This document shows positions 1-10,505 of a stretch of 64,000 nt of DNA, piece after piece (within the stretch, counting starts at the first letter, position 1; each line of letters begins with the position of its first letter). The notes under the pieces are model-generated. The model made no database searches. It saw only the letters and a program-made list of their open reading frames with translations, and was not told the origin of the DNA. The stretch is taken from the NCBI GenBank assembly GCA_015143295.1, contig CM026561.1:45140875-45204874 (forward strand), written 5' to 3'. This DNA comes from Tetracentron sinense. Lineage: Eukaryota; Streptophyta; Magnoliopsida; Trochodendrales; Trochodendraceae. The translations under genes and the position numbers were made by a program.

Positions 1-1256
1 CACTCAAGCTAGCTACATTCAAGGTTCATATTGCACTCTAGCTGAACACAATCAAATTGCACCCAATACACCCCAGCTGCATACAAGGTGAAAGCCTCAT
101 CGAATATGTTCAAGTCACACAACACATTGCACTTTAATCTCATGCACTTAATCAAGTCGCCACTACAGTTGTGTTCCAGTTGCTTCTTAGTATTATTCCA
201 AACATTATCAAATCCTGTGCCTCTTAGCCATATCAATATCAAATCCGGCATCATGCCTCAACCCAGTTCGACACCCCCATGTTTTCTCGACATCCCGTGT
301 GTATCCTTACAGTGTACACCACCAGTATGTCCCCTTTGTGACACCCATTGGTGTCCAAGACATCGTAGGTGAGCGTCAACATAACACACTTTGTCCGCAC
401 CTCACATGTCTCCTTTCGACACCCTGTGTGTCTTTGGCATCCCAGGTGAGCGTCGACATAACACACTTTGTCGACACCTTGAATACTCGACATCCCCGTG
501 TGTACCTTTATAGTGTACACCACCAGCATGTCCCCTTTGTGACACCATCGTGTGTCCGAGACATCCCAGGTGAGCGCCAACATAACACACTTTATCGACA
601 CCTCGTATGCTCGACATCGCGTGTGTACCTTTACAGTGTACACCACCAGCATGTCCCCTTTGTGGCAGCCTCGTGTGTCCAAGACATGCCAGGTGAGCGC
701 CGACATAACACATTTTGTCGGCACTTCACATGTCTCATATTTGATACCCTGTGTGTCCTCGGTATTCCAGGTGAGCACCGATATAACACATTTTATTTGC
801 ACCTTGCATGTCTCCTTCCGATACCTCATGTATCCTTGATGTCTTAGGTGAGCATCGACATAACACACTTTGTCGACACCTAGCATGTATCCTCTTTTAA
901 TACCCCGTGTGTTCCTGACACCCCGTGTGTCATTCGATCGATTTGGTCAAACCCATTAAGGAAGACACCACATCAATCAAACCTTGGTTAGCACTTCTGA
1001 GTCAAGCCATCTTTCATTGCATCCATCAATCCCCAGCCTAAGTAACACAGACTACTCCTCGTTCCCCAGAGAGTGGCTCTAATTACTCATTCTTTCCTCA
1101 GCTCACCCATATCCCCAACAGGTATAGGTAGACACTTCACTCATTACCACTTGCACAACATGCATGCATATCATCATCCCTTAGAACCCAATCTTGGTGT
1201 AAAAATAGGATGATCAGCCTTTGCCGTTCAATTGCCAAACTTGTTAATCTCCGGCA
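1..1256 (+). other. 3' untranslated part of a Tat/Ogre-like retroelement (left end outside window)
   Basis: No convincing coding region is present. The stretch ends in a purine-rich tract followed by an LTR-like start, so it is best read as the region between pol and the 3' LTR of a plus-strand element whose body lies left of the window. The first 290 bases contain loose repeats of short phrases such as CAAATTGCAC. The rest is the tandem array at 290-930 plus about 330 bases of unremarkable sequence. The assignment is inferred from position; tandem arrays at this place are known in Ogre/Tat elements. Confidence 0.45.
290..930. repeat. Composite tandem repeat array
   Basis: Two phrases alternate. 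Phrase one (GTGTGTACCTTTACAGTGTA followed by CACCACCAGCATGTCCCC) occurs near 297, 499 and 621. Phrase two (GGTGAGCGTCGACATAACAC then ACTTTGTCGACACC) occurs near 368, 446, 570, 692, 772 and 846. The spacing is 80-120 bases and the copies differ by a few bases each. Reading frames on both strands are long only because the repeat contains few stops; they show no protein family and are not called as genes. Confidence 0.85.
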
Positions 1257-1268
1257 AGGAGGGGCAGC
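1257..1268 (+). other. Polypurine tract of a Tat/Ogre-like element
   Basis: The purine-rich run AAGGAGGGGCAGC lies directly before TGTAGGCACCCAATTTTT, a typical junction of polypurine tract and 3' LTR. It sets the orientation of the element as plus. Confidence 0.5.
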
Positions 1269-1339
1269 TGTAGGCACCCAATTTTTACACCCCTGCCTTA
1301 ACCATGGTTAACATCATTAACCATGGTCATCCCTAGCTG

Positions 1340-1900
1340 AGTCCCTAGTCAAAGCCCTAAACCTTAGGCAAAAACCCTAAACCCTAGACCATACCCTAGG
1401 TAAACCCTAAACCCTAGCCCTAAACCTTAGGTAAAACGCTAAACCCTAGCCCTAAACCTTAGGCAAAAATTCTAAACCCTAGCCCTAACCTTAGGCAAAA
1501 ACCCTAAACCCTAGACCATACCTTAGGTAAGCCCTAAACCCTAAAAAAAACCCTAAACCTTAGGCAAATTCCCAAAATCCAAACTTCTACGGGCTCAAGG
1601 CCCATTTCAATTTGAGAACCTAAGCCCTAGACCTAACCCTAGCTAAACCCTAGGAAAACCCTAGACCTAACCTTAGGCCTAGCCCTAGTCTAAACCCTAA
1701 TGTAAACCCTAGAACAAAACCCTTTGGGCTCAAGGCCCATTAGCAATCCCATGCCCAAAACCCCTAAAAAAGAAAAAAACCCAAGCCCTAGACCAAACCC
1801 TAGGCTAACCCTAGCCAAACCTTAGGTCTAACCCTAGGTGAACCCTAGACCTAACCCTAGGTCCAACCCTAGTTAGAACCCTAGTCTAACCCTAGGTTAA
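1340..1900. repeat. Degenerate telomere-like repeats inside the LTR
   Basis: Dozens of variants of CCCTAAA and CCCTAGG follow each other (for example AAACCCTAAACCCTAG near 1375 and CTAACCCTAGG near 1800). The plant telomere unit is CCCTAAA, but here the units are irregular and many carry CCCTAG. The array is therefore a telomere-like simple repeat within a retroelement, not a chromosome end. Confidence 0.75.
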
Positions 1901-2779
1901 AGCTCCAGGGGCTTAAGGCTCATTCCTAGTCTTAAAACTCCAAAATGTGGCTGAAATTCATTTTTGAGCCCAAACATGGGCCCACAATGCCCAATCCCAG
2001 TAGGGCCCACTTACCTTCTTCAAAATTTGAATATGGGAGCCAACCCCAAATAGGGTAAAAGGGGGGGTTGTTTTCTGTCCATGAGAGGGCTAGGTCCGTA
2101 ATAGCAAAACCAAAAAAAAAAGAAAACAAAAAACCAAAACACTGTTTATCTTCTTCCCTGGCAGGATACGCGTACAAGGCTCTCCCTCTGCTGCTCCAAC
2201 CCCCTCCTGGCCAAGTCCAGCTTGTCCCCCATGCTAAGCGTAATGTCAGAAATGCCTCTAGGTCGTCCCCCTCTCCTTTAAATCCCCCACTACCTCCACG
2301 GTTTAAAGGGGAGTTTTTTTGATACCCATATCCTATCCGAGTTACTCCAGCTCGCCTCAGGCCACTCCCTCTCTTCCAATAGCCTCCTAGTCCTTCCTTA
2401 GCTTCCCCAAGTCGTTGCCACCTTGCCCAGCACGCCGCCACTGCTCAACAGCCACCACAGAGCAACCGTGAGGGTATAGCACCCCCTACCTCTAGTTGTT
2501 TTGTAAAACTCATGTAAGACCCCCTAGTCCTTTTCCAGGGCGTCCTTAGTGTTTTCTTTTACCTTTCTAGCAAGGACAGGGTCCCCCACTCATCTTCTTT
2601 ATAGATGCATGGGGTATACCCTTGAGGTTTCATGCATGGGTGCAAGACCCCACACTACCACAGACTCCCTTCTAGGTTCTGAGGGTCCCTCAAGTCATGA
2701 GGGAACCCCTGGTAACCATGGGTGCATCCCCAGCAAAAAGAAAAAAAAATATTTTCAAAACTTCCTATTATTGGCCTTT

Positions 2780-4060
2780 ATTGTAACACCCCTTTAACCA
2801 TGGTTAGGTTAGGCCCTGGTCAAGTCCAGGGCCATGATTAGTCTCACCTCACCCTTGGCTACCTCTCATAAGCATTTCAGGCCTTAACTCCCCCTTAACC
2901 AGGGTTAACTTTGGTCTCAAAGGTTGAAACTCACCATTTTGAATAGTCGAGCATAGTGACTTTGGGCCACTGTGGAGCCCACACCTGACCTCCCCCAGGG
3001 CCCATACTAGGCCCATGGTCTTCCCTGAAGTTCAAACTTCACCTTTGTGCGTTCAGAACCCCGTGGGGTTAACCCTAACCACGGTTAAAACTTCACAAAC
3101 CAGGGTCAGTTGAAAACTTGTTATTTCATGTATTACCAATCGGGGTATCTTTGGCCCACTGTGGGGCCCGCACCTGATCTCCTCCTGGGTGCACCAAAGG
3201 CCCAGGTCTTCCCTGGACTTCAGGCTACACACTTGTGGTCTCAGATTCTCCTGGGTCAATCCCTAATCGCAGTTAAACTCATGCAAACCATGGTTAAAAG
3301 TGTGATTGAAATTTATATTTTTTTTAACTTCTGACCTTTGTACATGGCCCAGACTAGGTAGGAGGCCAGTCTAGGCATTGCCGTGCTTCCTGGGCCTAAT
3401 TTTGACCTTACCAGACCCTTAACCATGGTTAAATCTATATTTGGTTAATATTTAACTATGATTAAGCACCCCTTAACCCACAAATTCTAAAAAAATAATA
3501 AAAAAATCAGAAATATTCCAAGGATTCTACAATGATCCTCTGTGTTCATTTTTTTACTTTGGTTATGACCCTTAATCATCCCCACTTTTGGTTAACATTT
3601 AACCATGGTTAAGCAGCCCTTAACCCACAAAATTCTAGAAAATTGATAAAAAAATCAGAAATATTCTTAGGATTCCAGAATGATCCCTTGTGATCATTTT
3701 TACCTTGGTTAGAGCCCTTAACCATGGTCAAACTCCATCTTTGGTTAATTTTTAACCATGGTTAAGCAGCTCTTAGCCAACAAAAATCTGAAAAAATACT
3801 CAAAAAATTTAGAATGTTTTGAGAAGCCCAAAATTGATCTGTTTCAGTCATGTAACCACGGTTAACAATCCTAATCATGGTGACCTTCTCCCTTAACCAT
3901 GGTTAAGCAATCCTTAACTATTGGGAAAAAATCTTTAAAAAATCCAAAAAATATAAATAGATCAAACAAAGCTTTCTGGATTTTTTTAAAATCATGGTTA
4001 GCATCCCTAATCATGGTTAACACCCATTTAACTCTGGTTAGCAACCCTAACCTCGGTTAA
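2780..4060. repeat. Iterated TTAACCATGGTTAA palindromes with tandem subrepeats
   Basis: The palindrome AACCATGGTT and close variants recur near 1304, 2796, 3419, 3601, 3719, 3759, 3895 and 4013, with diverged copies (AACCACGGTT, AACCAGGGTT) between. From about 3417 to 3860 the copies sit in a tandem unit of roughly 150-170 bases, repeated three times, that also contains AAAAAATCAGAAATATTC and AATGATC. No coding sequence is seen. Confidence 0.75.
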
Positions 4061-4063
4061 ATC

Positions 4064-4325
4064 CGTTTTTGGCTTATCGGGCCTCATTCCTTAGCCTATC
4101 GGGCTCACCCTTGGCCTACCGAGCCTCACCTCAGTCTACCGGGCTTGAACTTAGCATATCAACTGTGATTAGCAACCCTAACCATGGTAAGTTTGACCTA
4201 ACCCCGGTTAACAACCCTGAACTTGGTCAAACTCCTCTCTTGGCCTACCAGACCCAAAACCTAGTCTACCGGACTACCTCTTGGCTTATCGGGTTCAATA
4301 CCTTGCACATTGACTAACCTCGATC
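4064..4325. repeat. Short tandem repeats around CTACCGGGC / CTTATCGGG
   Basis: A unit of about 25-30 bases built on TTGGCCTACCGAGCC and TTGGCTTATCGGG is repeated at least seven times, interrupted by copies of the AACCATGG-type motif. The region lies in the LTR-like block and is noncoding. Confidence 0.6.
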
Positions 4326-4372
4326 AAACAAAACCTTAATTTACCGGATTAGGCCCATTAGCCACCCTTGGT

Positions 4373-4460
4373 GCACACACACACACCCTCTAGCTTTGGC
4401 ACGGGCTCACGTGCTAGAACACACACCCCCTAGCCTTGGCACAGGCTCACGTGCTAGAAC
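4373..4460. repeat. CA microsatellite and a 40-bp direct duplication
   Basis: A short (CA)n run at 4373-4386 leads into two copies of a roughly 40-base unit that ends GGCTCACGTGCTAGAAC (4381-4460). The copies differ at a few bases. Confidence 0.8.
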
Positions 4461-5044
4461 TACGCTTGGTCTGATCTCACCCCAATGTGAGTACGTAGGC
4501 AACCCAACCCGGGTTCGACCCTAGTTAGCTTTTCTTTATTAGATTAACATTATTTTAAACACCTAGATATTTCATTAACAATTGATATTTAATTTGACTT
4601 AAACCTAGCAAGTAAGGAACCACTGAAAAATGGAAGTGTCCGGGTGCCTAACCCCTTCTCCGGACTTAACCGAACTTCTTATCCTAATCTCTAATCGTAG
4701 ACCAAAGACCTTATCCAACACTCGGGGACTTATCCCTTCTGAATGAATAGGTGGTGACTTTAAACTCCCCGTGAGATTTTTAGGGTTTCCCGGAAACCCA
4801 CGCCCACAATTTGATCTTAGATAAATAACCGTGATCGTATTGTTTAAAACAATCATGTTTACGTTTACAAACGTGATATTTAAATGCCTAAGATCACGGG
4901 TTGAAAGATCGCAGTTTGGTATGCGTGCGATAGCGGTGATCAATGACTTATGGTTACAGGTAAAAACTATGAGCGATGAGTAGATTTCTCGTAGTGTCTA
5001 CTCATAGGATGTGACCAATGGAGGTGAAAGGCGAATTAGATGAT

Positions 5045-5277
5045 TGTATATATAAAGATGGGCAACGGATTTTTTCCAGCATATGCCCGAGATTCACACT
5101 CAGGCACCACTCTTTACATGACATGTGGGAAGGCATTTAACTTAGGCAGTGATAGCATGCATTGCACATTCCGTTGAGTTGTACACATACCTCCCAAGCT
5201 CAACACAAGTCCTCTTTGACATCCATTAACCATGGTTAAGATTCACTCATACCTAAGATTAAATAATCTAACCATAG
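5045..5277. repeat. Left arm of a long inverted repeat split by a solo LTR
   Basis: The reverse complement of this arm matches 9043-9390. For example GCCCGAGATTCACACTC here corresponds to GAGTGTGAATCTCGGGC near 9316, and CCTCTTTGACATCCATTAA corresponds to the segment near 9190. The two arms would meet near 5277/9043 if the LTR between them were absent. The arm contains a TATA-like TATATATAAAG near 5047. The nature of the original element is unknown. Confidence 0.65.
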
Positions 5278-6580
5278 TGTAACGACCCCAATTACCTCAC
5301 CTTGGACATAATGAAACTTTGGGCTGTAACATTACTTATCCTTGCTTGTTTAAATAACAATGAGGCAATAACTTAATGATAATTATTCCAAAATATCAAC
5401 TATAAATTTTAACATAAACACCTCGTCCCGTATATCAAGAAATCCAATATAATTCCAACTCATAATTTGATCATCTATAAAACTAAATTTAGAGCAACAT
5501 CAACTAAAGTATAACCGTCTATTACAATTCTCCCACAATATAAAACTAGAATAAAACTAATAGTAAGGGAACCAATCAAAGTCCTGAACTCCCTTGGCGA
5601 AGGGACCACCTTCTTCCTCCCCTCTTGATAATCCTCTTCAACCCAAGCCATTGCAATATGATCCTGCTTTAAACCTGACAACAATAATAGAATGAATGAG
5701 TATTGAAAATACTCAGCGGATATCCAGTCTAACTGACAATAGCAATAACACATGTACATATTCAATATCCAGTTCATACAACAGTTACATAATCAATAAC
5801 AATTTCATATGACAATGACATAATCAGAGTACGAAAAACATGTGAGCATATCGTGTCATTACCTTGACTCGTGTACTTGTGTGCCACTTGGACTTGTACT
5901 ATGAATGTCATGCATGCTTATTTCCCATGATATAGTGTTTTAGGTCTTTATATCATATCCGTGGAGAGGCATCAATGGTCAGCATAAGCCCCCAGAGCTC
6001 TTGATGACCCAATGTCCATGATGCATTATTCAGGACTTGAAATCATATCATGGAGAGGTGTACGGTTCCCCGGGCTCCTTGTAATTTAGTGTCCTTCTAA
6101 TTCATGCATAGTATTCTTGTACTTATAATTCACACACAGTGTCCTTGTCCTTGTAATTAAGTATCCATGCAGGGTCCATATCATGCTTGTGTATTCGTGA
6201 GACTTGTAAACTAGCTAGCACACATGTGAACTTGTGCTTGAGTGTCGTGATTAATATTCGAATTCGGTCATTACTTAGATTCCGATCATCCGCCAAGGTA
6301 CATCTACCTGGGTAGAGAATTGCCGACCTGGAAGACTTCCTCTAAGCATTGGCCTACCTAAATATCGATCACCATACAATATAAATATGACATAATTTAT
6401 CATGGTGATTATCAATATTTATTTAGCATAATCTCACAATGCAATAACATAATTTAAACATCCAACATTTCTAAGCCTCTGTATTAAAACATTGCATCCA
6501 TTATTCATAAGCAAATTGCCCTTCCACCATTTTTAACATCCCATCAACCATTAATATGTTAACCAAGTAATGACCCTAGA

Positions 6581-6597
6581 GGGGGGGGGGGGGGGGG
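6581..6597 (+). repeat. G homopolymer, 17 bases
   Basis: Seventeen consecutive G. Its length is likely to be unstable and error-prone in sequencing. Confidence 0.9.
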
Positions 6598-7329
6598 TGA
6601 TTAGGGTTTTGGAAAATTTAAAATCTAATTATCCCTTTTGGCGGAATTAAAATTAACAAGTGAATGCAACTAAGCAATTCTAAATTTAAGCAATAAAGAA
6701 AGTAAGATAGAGAGTTAGAGAATGCAAACACCAAGATGTTTTTCTCGAGGTTCGGAAACCTGCCTATGTCCCCGCCTTTTAGCTTCCTGCTTCAAGGATT
6801 CACCACGATATTACTCGAATGGACTTCTTCCCGGGTAAAGCCCAAACTATTACAATCCTTCTTACAGGTTAGGATCAAACCTTTACAATCCCTCGTCCAG
6901 GTCAGGATAGAACCTTCACTTGCAAGAGCACAACCCTCTCTTGACTTCTTTGAAGCTATAACTTCAGTTGCAAGAATCCATCGATTCTTGAATTTTTTTT
7001 ACAAATAAAGATTTGAATTTTTAATCTGAAATAATGCTCCTGATATGAGCTAGATAAGATTTGAACAATCATTAAAAGATTCCTCAAAGATTGGAGTTGA
7101 AATCTCAAAATCACAGATTTTGGGATTCTAGGGTATTACTCAATAGATTTGAAAATCTAAGCTTGCGAGTGATTGATAGAATGATTGGAAGTATTGGAGA
7201 GAGTTCTTTAGTTCATAAATCATTCCTATTTATAGCCCTTACAAAATTATAGCCATTGGAGGCAGAATGAGACAAAGGATGGCTGTTAAAAACTAGCCGT
7301 TACAGAGTTCAAGAAACTCTATTCCGCAA

Positions 7330-7456
7330 GATTTCGTCGACGAAATTGTGTGATCATTTTAAATTCGTCGACGATATTGGAACAAAATAAGAAATCAAAA
7401 GCACTTTGGCTTATTTCATCGACGAGATTGACTATTCAATTTCGTGGACGAGATTA
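7330..7456. promoter_or_regulatory. Cluster of TTTCGTCGACGAAAT-type palindromes
   Basis: Four copies of a self-complementary motif occur: TTTCGTCGACGAAAT (about 7332), AATTCGTCGACGATATT (about 7361), TTTCATCGACGAGATT (about 7414) and TTTCGTGGACGAGATT (about 7440). They lie 100-220 bases upstream, in minus orientation, of the TATA box near 7226. An enhancer-like role is inferred from that position only. Confidence 0.5.
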
Positions 7457-8704
7457 TCCTAATTTTTCTGTAATCTCATCTTTACTTAACCATAATGATG
7501 AGAATGAATTCCTTGGTCTTGTACCTTAATATTATCATGATTTTGGTCAATCTAAGGTATATCTAAGGTCCTCATAATGATGTGCAATATAATCTAAAGA
7601 TCCTAAGGTCAATCTATGACTTTGAGCATTTTAACCAATCAACCTTTGGGGACTTTTTACAAAAGTCCTTAAATCCTCACAAGACACATAATAAACTTCT
7701 AAACCTTCTTGTGAGACTTCTCTTTGCACTTGATCTTGAATCTTCAATTTGGTTTTGTGATCAATCTTCATATCTTCTTGATGATCCGACTTGGACTTTG
7801 GCTTTTGATATGATCTTCAATTACCTTTAATGTGATTCAACTGTTTGGCTTTGACTTGAGTTGAATTTCCTTAATTGATGGTGTAATTTTCATGCTTTTT
7901 CACTGAATGACTTGCTAATGCTCTTAGTAGACTGTTTTCAAAATAAACTTAAGAGAGACATTAGTAACATGAATCCTATTCTATTATTGTGTTATCATCA
8001 AAATCAATATGGAGACCTAAGGTGAAAACCTATAGGCTAACATCATATCCATCCATAACCATGACCATACTATCAAAAAATACCCATCATCATTTTCCCT
8101 TACACCATTTCCAATATAGCCAAATAAACCATCAATTAGTAATCCATAAACAATAAACTATCATTTTCCAAAATCTTAACATATGTAAATCCCAATTCCA
8201 TATCCTATTCACAATTATCTACCCATTACCAGGAGAATCGTCCAATAATTCCTATCTAAACATGTTCGAGGATAAAAATACATAATGGAGTTAGGTTAAA
8301 CAGGGTATCAACTTCATTTCATAATTAATCATGTTCATGAATCCATGCATAATCATGTAGGTTTCTTGTAAATCCATGAACATTCTTACTTAAACATGCA
8401 AAACATTAAATAGAGTTAGATTAGATAGGATATCGACCTTAGGGATCGTTCCCTTCGATCCAAATCGCTCGAGGAAGGCTTGAGGTTGATTTTCAAGCCT
8501 TCTCATTCTCCTTTGAACAATCTCCACCTTTACAAGCAAGCAATCCCTTAGGGTTTGAGAAATCCTCTACTTTGACAAATTAGGGTTTGAGAGACTTAGG
8601 GATCTCAAACCTACAAAATAGAAGGCCTATTTATATTCCTAGGGTTATAAAAAACCCCAAAATGTCCCTAAAATCTCACAAAAAAGGTTTAAAACCCAAA
8701 TTTT

Positions 8705-8875
8705 GTGATGAAAAGTCGACCAGCTGTGAGGGGCGGCCGACTAGATGGTCTTCCAACGGCCTTGTTTAGTCGAAATTCCCACCAGTTGGTCGACCGGCTA
8801 GGTGGGCGGTTGACCGGGGGCCTTGCACACCTTCTGTCGACCCTTTTCCATACAGTCAGTCAACCGACTGAGGCC
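8705..8875. promoter_or_regulatory. Cluster of GTCGACC / GGTCGAC motifs in the solo LTR
   Basis: Repeated half-palindromes such as GTCGACCAGC, GGCCGACTAG, TTGGTCGACCGGCTAG, GCGGTTGACCGG, TGTCGACCC and AGTCAACCGACTGAGG fill about 170 bases. In minus orientation they lie about 70-250 bases upstream of the TATA box at 8623-8639. Function is inferred from position. Confidence 0.5.
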
Positions 8876-9042
8876 ATTTTCCATTTCTTTCATCTTTTCT
8901 CCTACTTTTTATCTTAGTGTTTTAAATCTTTTAAACATTCACAAGCATTAATTACTACAAGAACACGCATCACCAAATCGATTTGACTATATTACCCTTA
9001 CTATTTACAAAAATAAAATCGGATTAGATTCGAGACTCTACA

Positions 9043-9390
9043 CTTAGTTTTTACGAAAAATATTTTAAAAAAAATTAACCTTGGTTATGATTTCACTCAT
9101 TCATGTGGTTAATTTTTTAAAGATATTTGTCTAAAAAAAAGTTAGATTTTTTAACCATAAGGGTGGGTGAATCTTAACTACATTTAACGAGTGTCAAAGA
9201 GAACACATGGCGAGCTTGGGAGGTATGCATGTACTGTCCAACAGAACGTGTGAGATGCATGCTATCACCTCCTTAGTGGAACACCATTCCATGCGTCAGC
9301 TGAAGAGGCTTGCCCGAGTGTGAATCTCGGGCGAGTATCTACCAGTGGAAATCTGTTACCGATATAAATAGACGGGTTTTCATCGGGCAA
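9043..9390. repeat. Right arm of the inverted repeat
   Basis: This is the inverted partner of 5045-5277. It contains the phrase TGAATCTTAACTACATTTAA shared with the dispersed unit family seen at 9.8, 16.2 and 55.5 kb, and a TATA-like CGATATAAATAGACGGG near 9359. No gene is visible. Confidence 0.6.
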
Positions 9391-9432
9391 GTGCAAGAGA
9401 GAGGAAATCCCCTTGTGTGTTTGTTTACTTTG

Positions 9433-10505
9433 GATAAATTACATTGACCTCCTGAGATTTGGTGAAATTTTAGAAACCTCCCATTTTGTTTCTGAAATTA
9501 CATTGCCCTCCCCTCAACTTCAGTTGTTTATAATCCCCTCAACTTCAATTATCAGTAACAAATACCCCCTTCTGCTAGTTTGTTGTTATTTACATGGATG
9601 AACTTTGATGATGTCATTATTTAAACATTTTAAAATGCCTAAATTACCTTTCTTAAAGACAAAGTCAGCTAATACAATAAATAATTGGGTTTGATGAGTA
9701 TAAATAAGGTTAATATATATTTCCAAAACCAAGGTTAATAGTATCAACTTAAGGTTAATATATTTTTTTTTCCTGAAAACCAAGGTTAGATAGATAAACT
9801 CTAGGGGTGAGTGAATCTTAACTATAGTTCGTGGGTATTAAAAGAGACACGTGATGATTTATAGACCCTTTAACGGTGGTTAAACATAATTAACCTAAGG
9901 TTAATAATTTTTTAAAAAAAACCAAGGTTAGATGGATGAATCTTAGGGGTGAGTATTGAATCTTAACCACAATTAGTGGGTGTTAAAAAGGAAACATGAC
10001 AGCTTGCAGAGCCCCCTTTAATTATGGTTAAGCATAATCAACCTAAGATTATCTTTTTCTAAAAACCAAGGTTAGATGGATGAATCCTTTGGATGAGTGA
10101 ATCTTAACCATAGTTAGTGGGTGTTAAGAGGGACAAATGGCTGCTTGTAGAGCCCCTTTAACTATGGTTAAGCATAATCAACCTAAAGTTAATATTTTTA
10201 TTTTCTAAAAACCCTGGAGAAATTTTCATTTTTTCTGTTACGTTTCCCTGAATGTTTGAGACGTTTGGGGTTTTTTTTTTTTGTTAAGCTTTCAAACCAA
10301 GCCAAAACAGCGTGTTTCCTCAAGTAATAGGGATAAAATTATATAAAAGTATCATTGGTTAACAGCTTCAATTGCCTTCGGTAATCGTCTTGTGGTGTTA
10401 TTGAGTTTACCAAAAAAAAAAAAAAACAGCCTGTTAGGGAGGGTAGTGTAATTTTAAAAACAAGAGAGGATGTTTATAAAATTTCACCAAGCCCTCGTGG
10501 AGGTC
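9433..10505. mobile_element. DNA-transposon-like element with terminal inverted repeats
   Basis: The left end (GACCTCCTGAGATTTGGTG, then AAATTTTAGAAAC and ACATTGCCCTCCC) is matched in reverse by the right end (GGGAGGGTAGTGTAATTTT, then TAAAATTTCACCAAG and CGTGGAGGTCC). Flanks read TTTACTTTG on the left and TTTACTTTT on the right, compatible with a 9-bp target duplication, though the left end carries extra bases. No transposase is present. The interior is filled by a tandem array (9778-10206). Confidence 0.55.
9778..10206. repeat. Three tandem units of about 140 bp
   Basis: Each unit opens with AACCAAGGTTAGATGGATGA or a close variant (9778, 9919, 10061). Each continues with GTGAGTGAATCTTAACCA and GTGGGTGTTAAAAGG and closes with ATGGTTAAGCATAATCAACC. 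The same unit, shortened to about 85 bp, is arrayed at 55.4-56.0 kb. Confidence 0.8.

Larger units (their letters stand above)
1269..5044 (+). mobile_element. Probable 3' LTR of a Tat/Ogre-like retrotransposon
   Basis: The region starts with TGTAGGCACCC after a polypurine tract. It is noncoding, several kilobases long and built from internal subrepeats. Its right part holds GTGAGTACGTAGGCAACCC (near 4487) and GTGTCCGGGTGCCTAACCCC (near 4637), phrases I associate with the R-U5 part of Tat/Ogre LTRs. The right boundary is not defined: I stop where the inverted repeat at 5045 begins. No second LTR is in the window, so the call rests on the start signal and general character only. Confidence 0.45.
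6571..8000 (-). mobile_element. Probable nested copia-type LTR inside the solo LTR
   Basis: The segment begins TGACCCTAGAGGGGG and ends near GTTATCATCA. It contains TTTTCTCGAGGTTCGG and CCTGCCTATGTCC (near 6739-6770), phrases common in plant copia LTRs. A minus-strand TATA box (CTATAAATAGG) lies near 7226. The 17-base G run at 6581-6597 is probably a slippage product. I could not find a clear target duplication, so the borders are approximate. The short reading frames here (for example 6736-7008) show no known domain. Confidence 0.4.
5278..9042 (-). mobile_element. Solo LTR, Tekay/Del-type chromovirus
   Basis: Read on the minus strand the block starts TGTAGAGTCTCG and ends GGGTCGTTACA, close to the ends of the LTR at 59031-61266 (TGTAGAACCC ... 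GGGTCGCGACA). The flanking pentamers are CATAG (5273-5277) and CTTAG (9043-9047), a 4-of-5 match that fits a decayed target duplication. The flanks join into a phrase seen intact near 16480 (AATAATCTAACCTTAG). No polymerase genes lie inside, so this is an LTR left after recombination. A minus-strand TATA box lies at 8623-8639. A copia-type LTR appears to be nested at about 6571-8000. Confidence 0.65.

Noticed and set aside
290-930. CRISPR-like array or a repeat-coding gene
   Set aside because: Repeats are long, irregular, without unique spacers, and in a plant nuclear context; the open frames on both strands follow from the repeat and lack any domain.
1340-1900. True chromosome end or interstitial telomere
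   Set aside because: Units are too irregular, many read CCCTAG, and the block lies in an LTR-like context.
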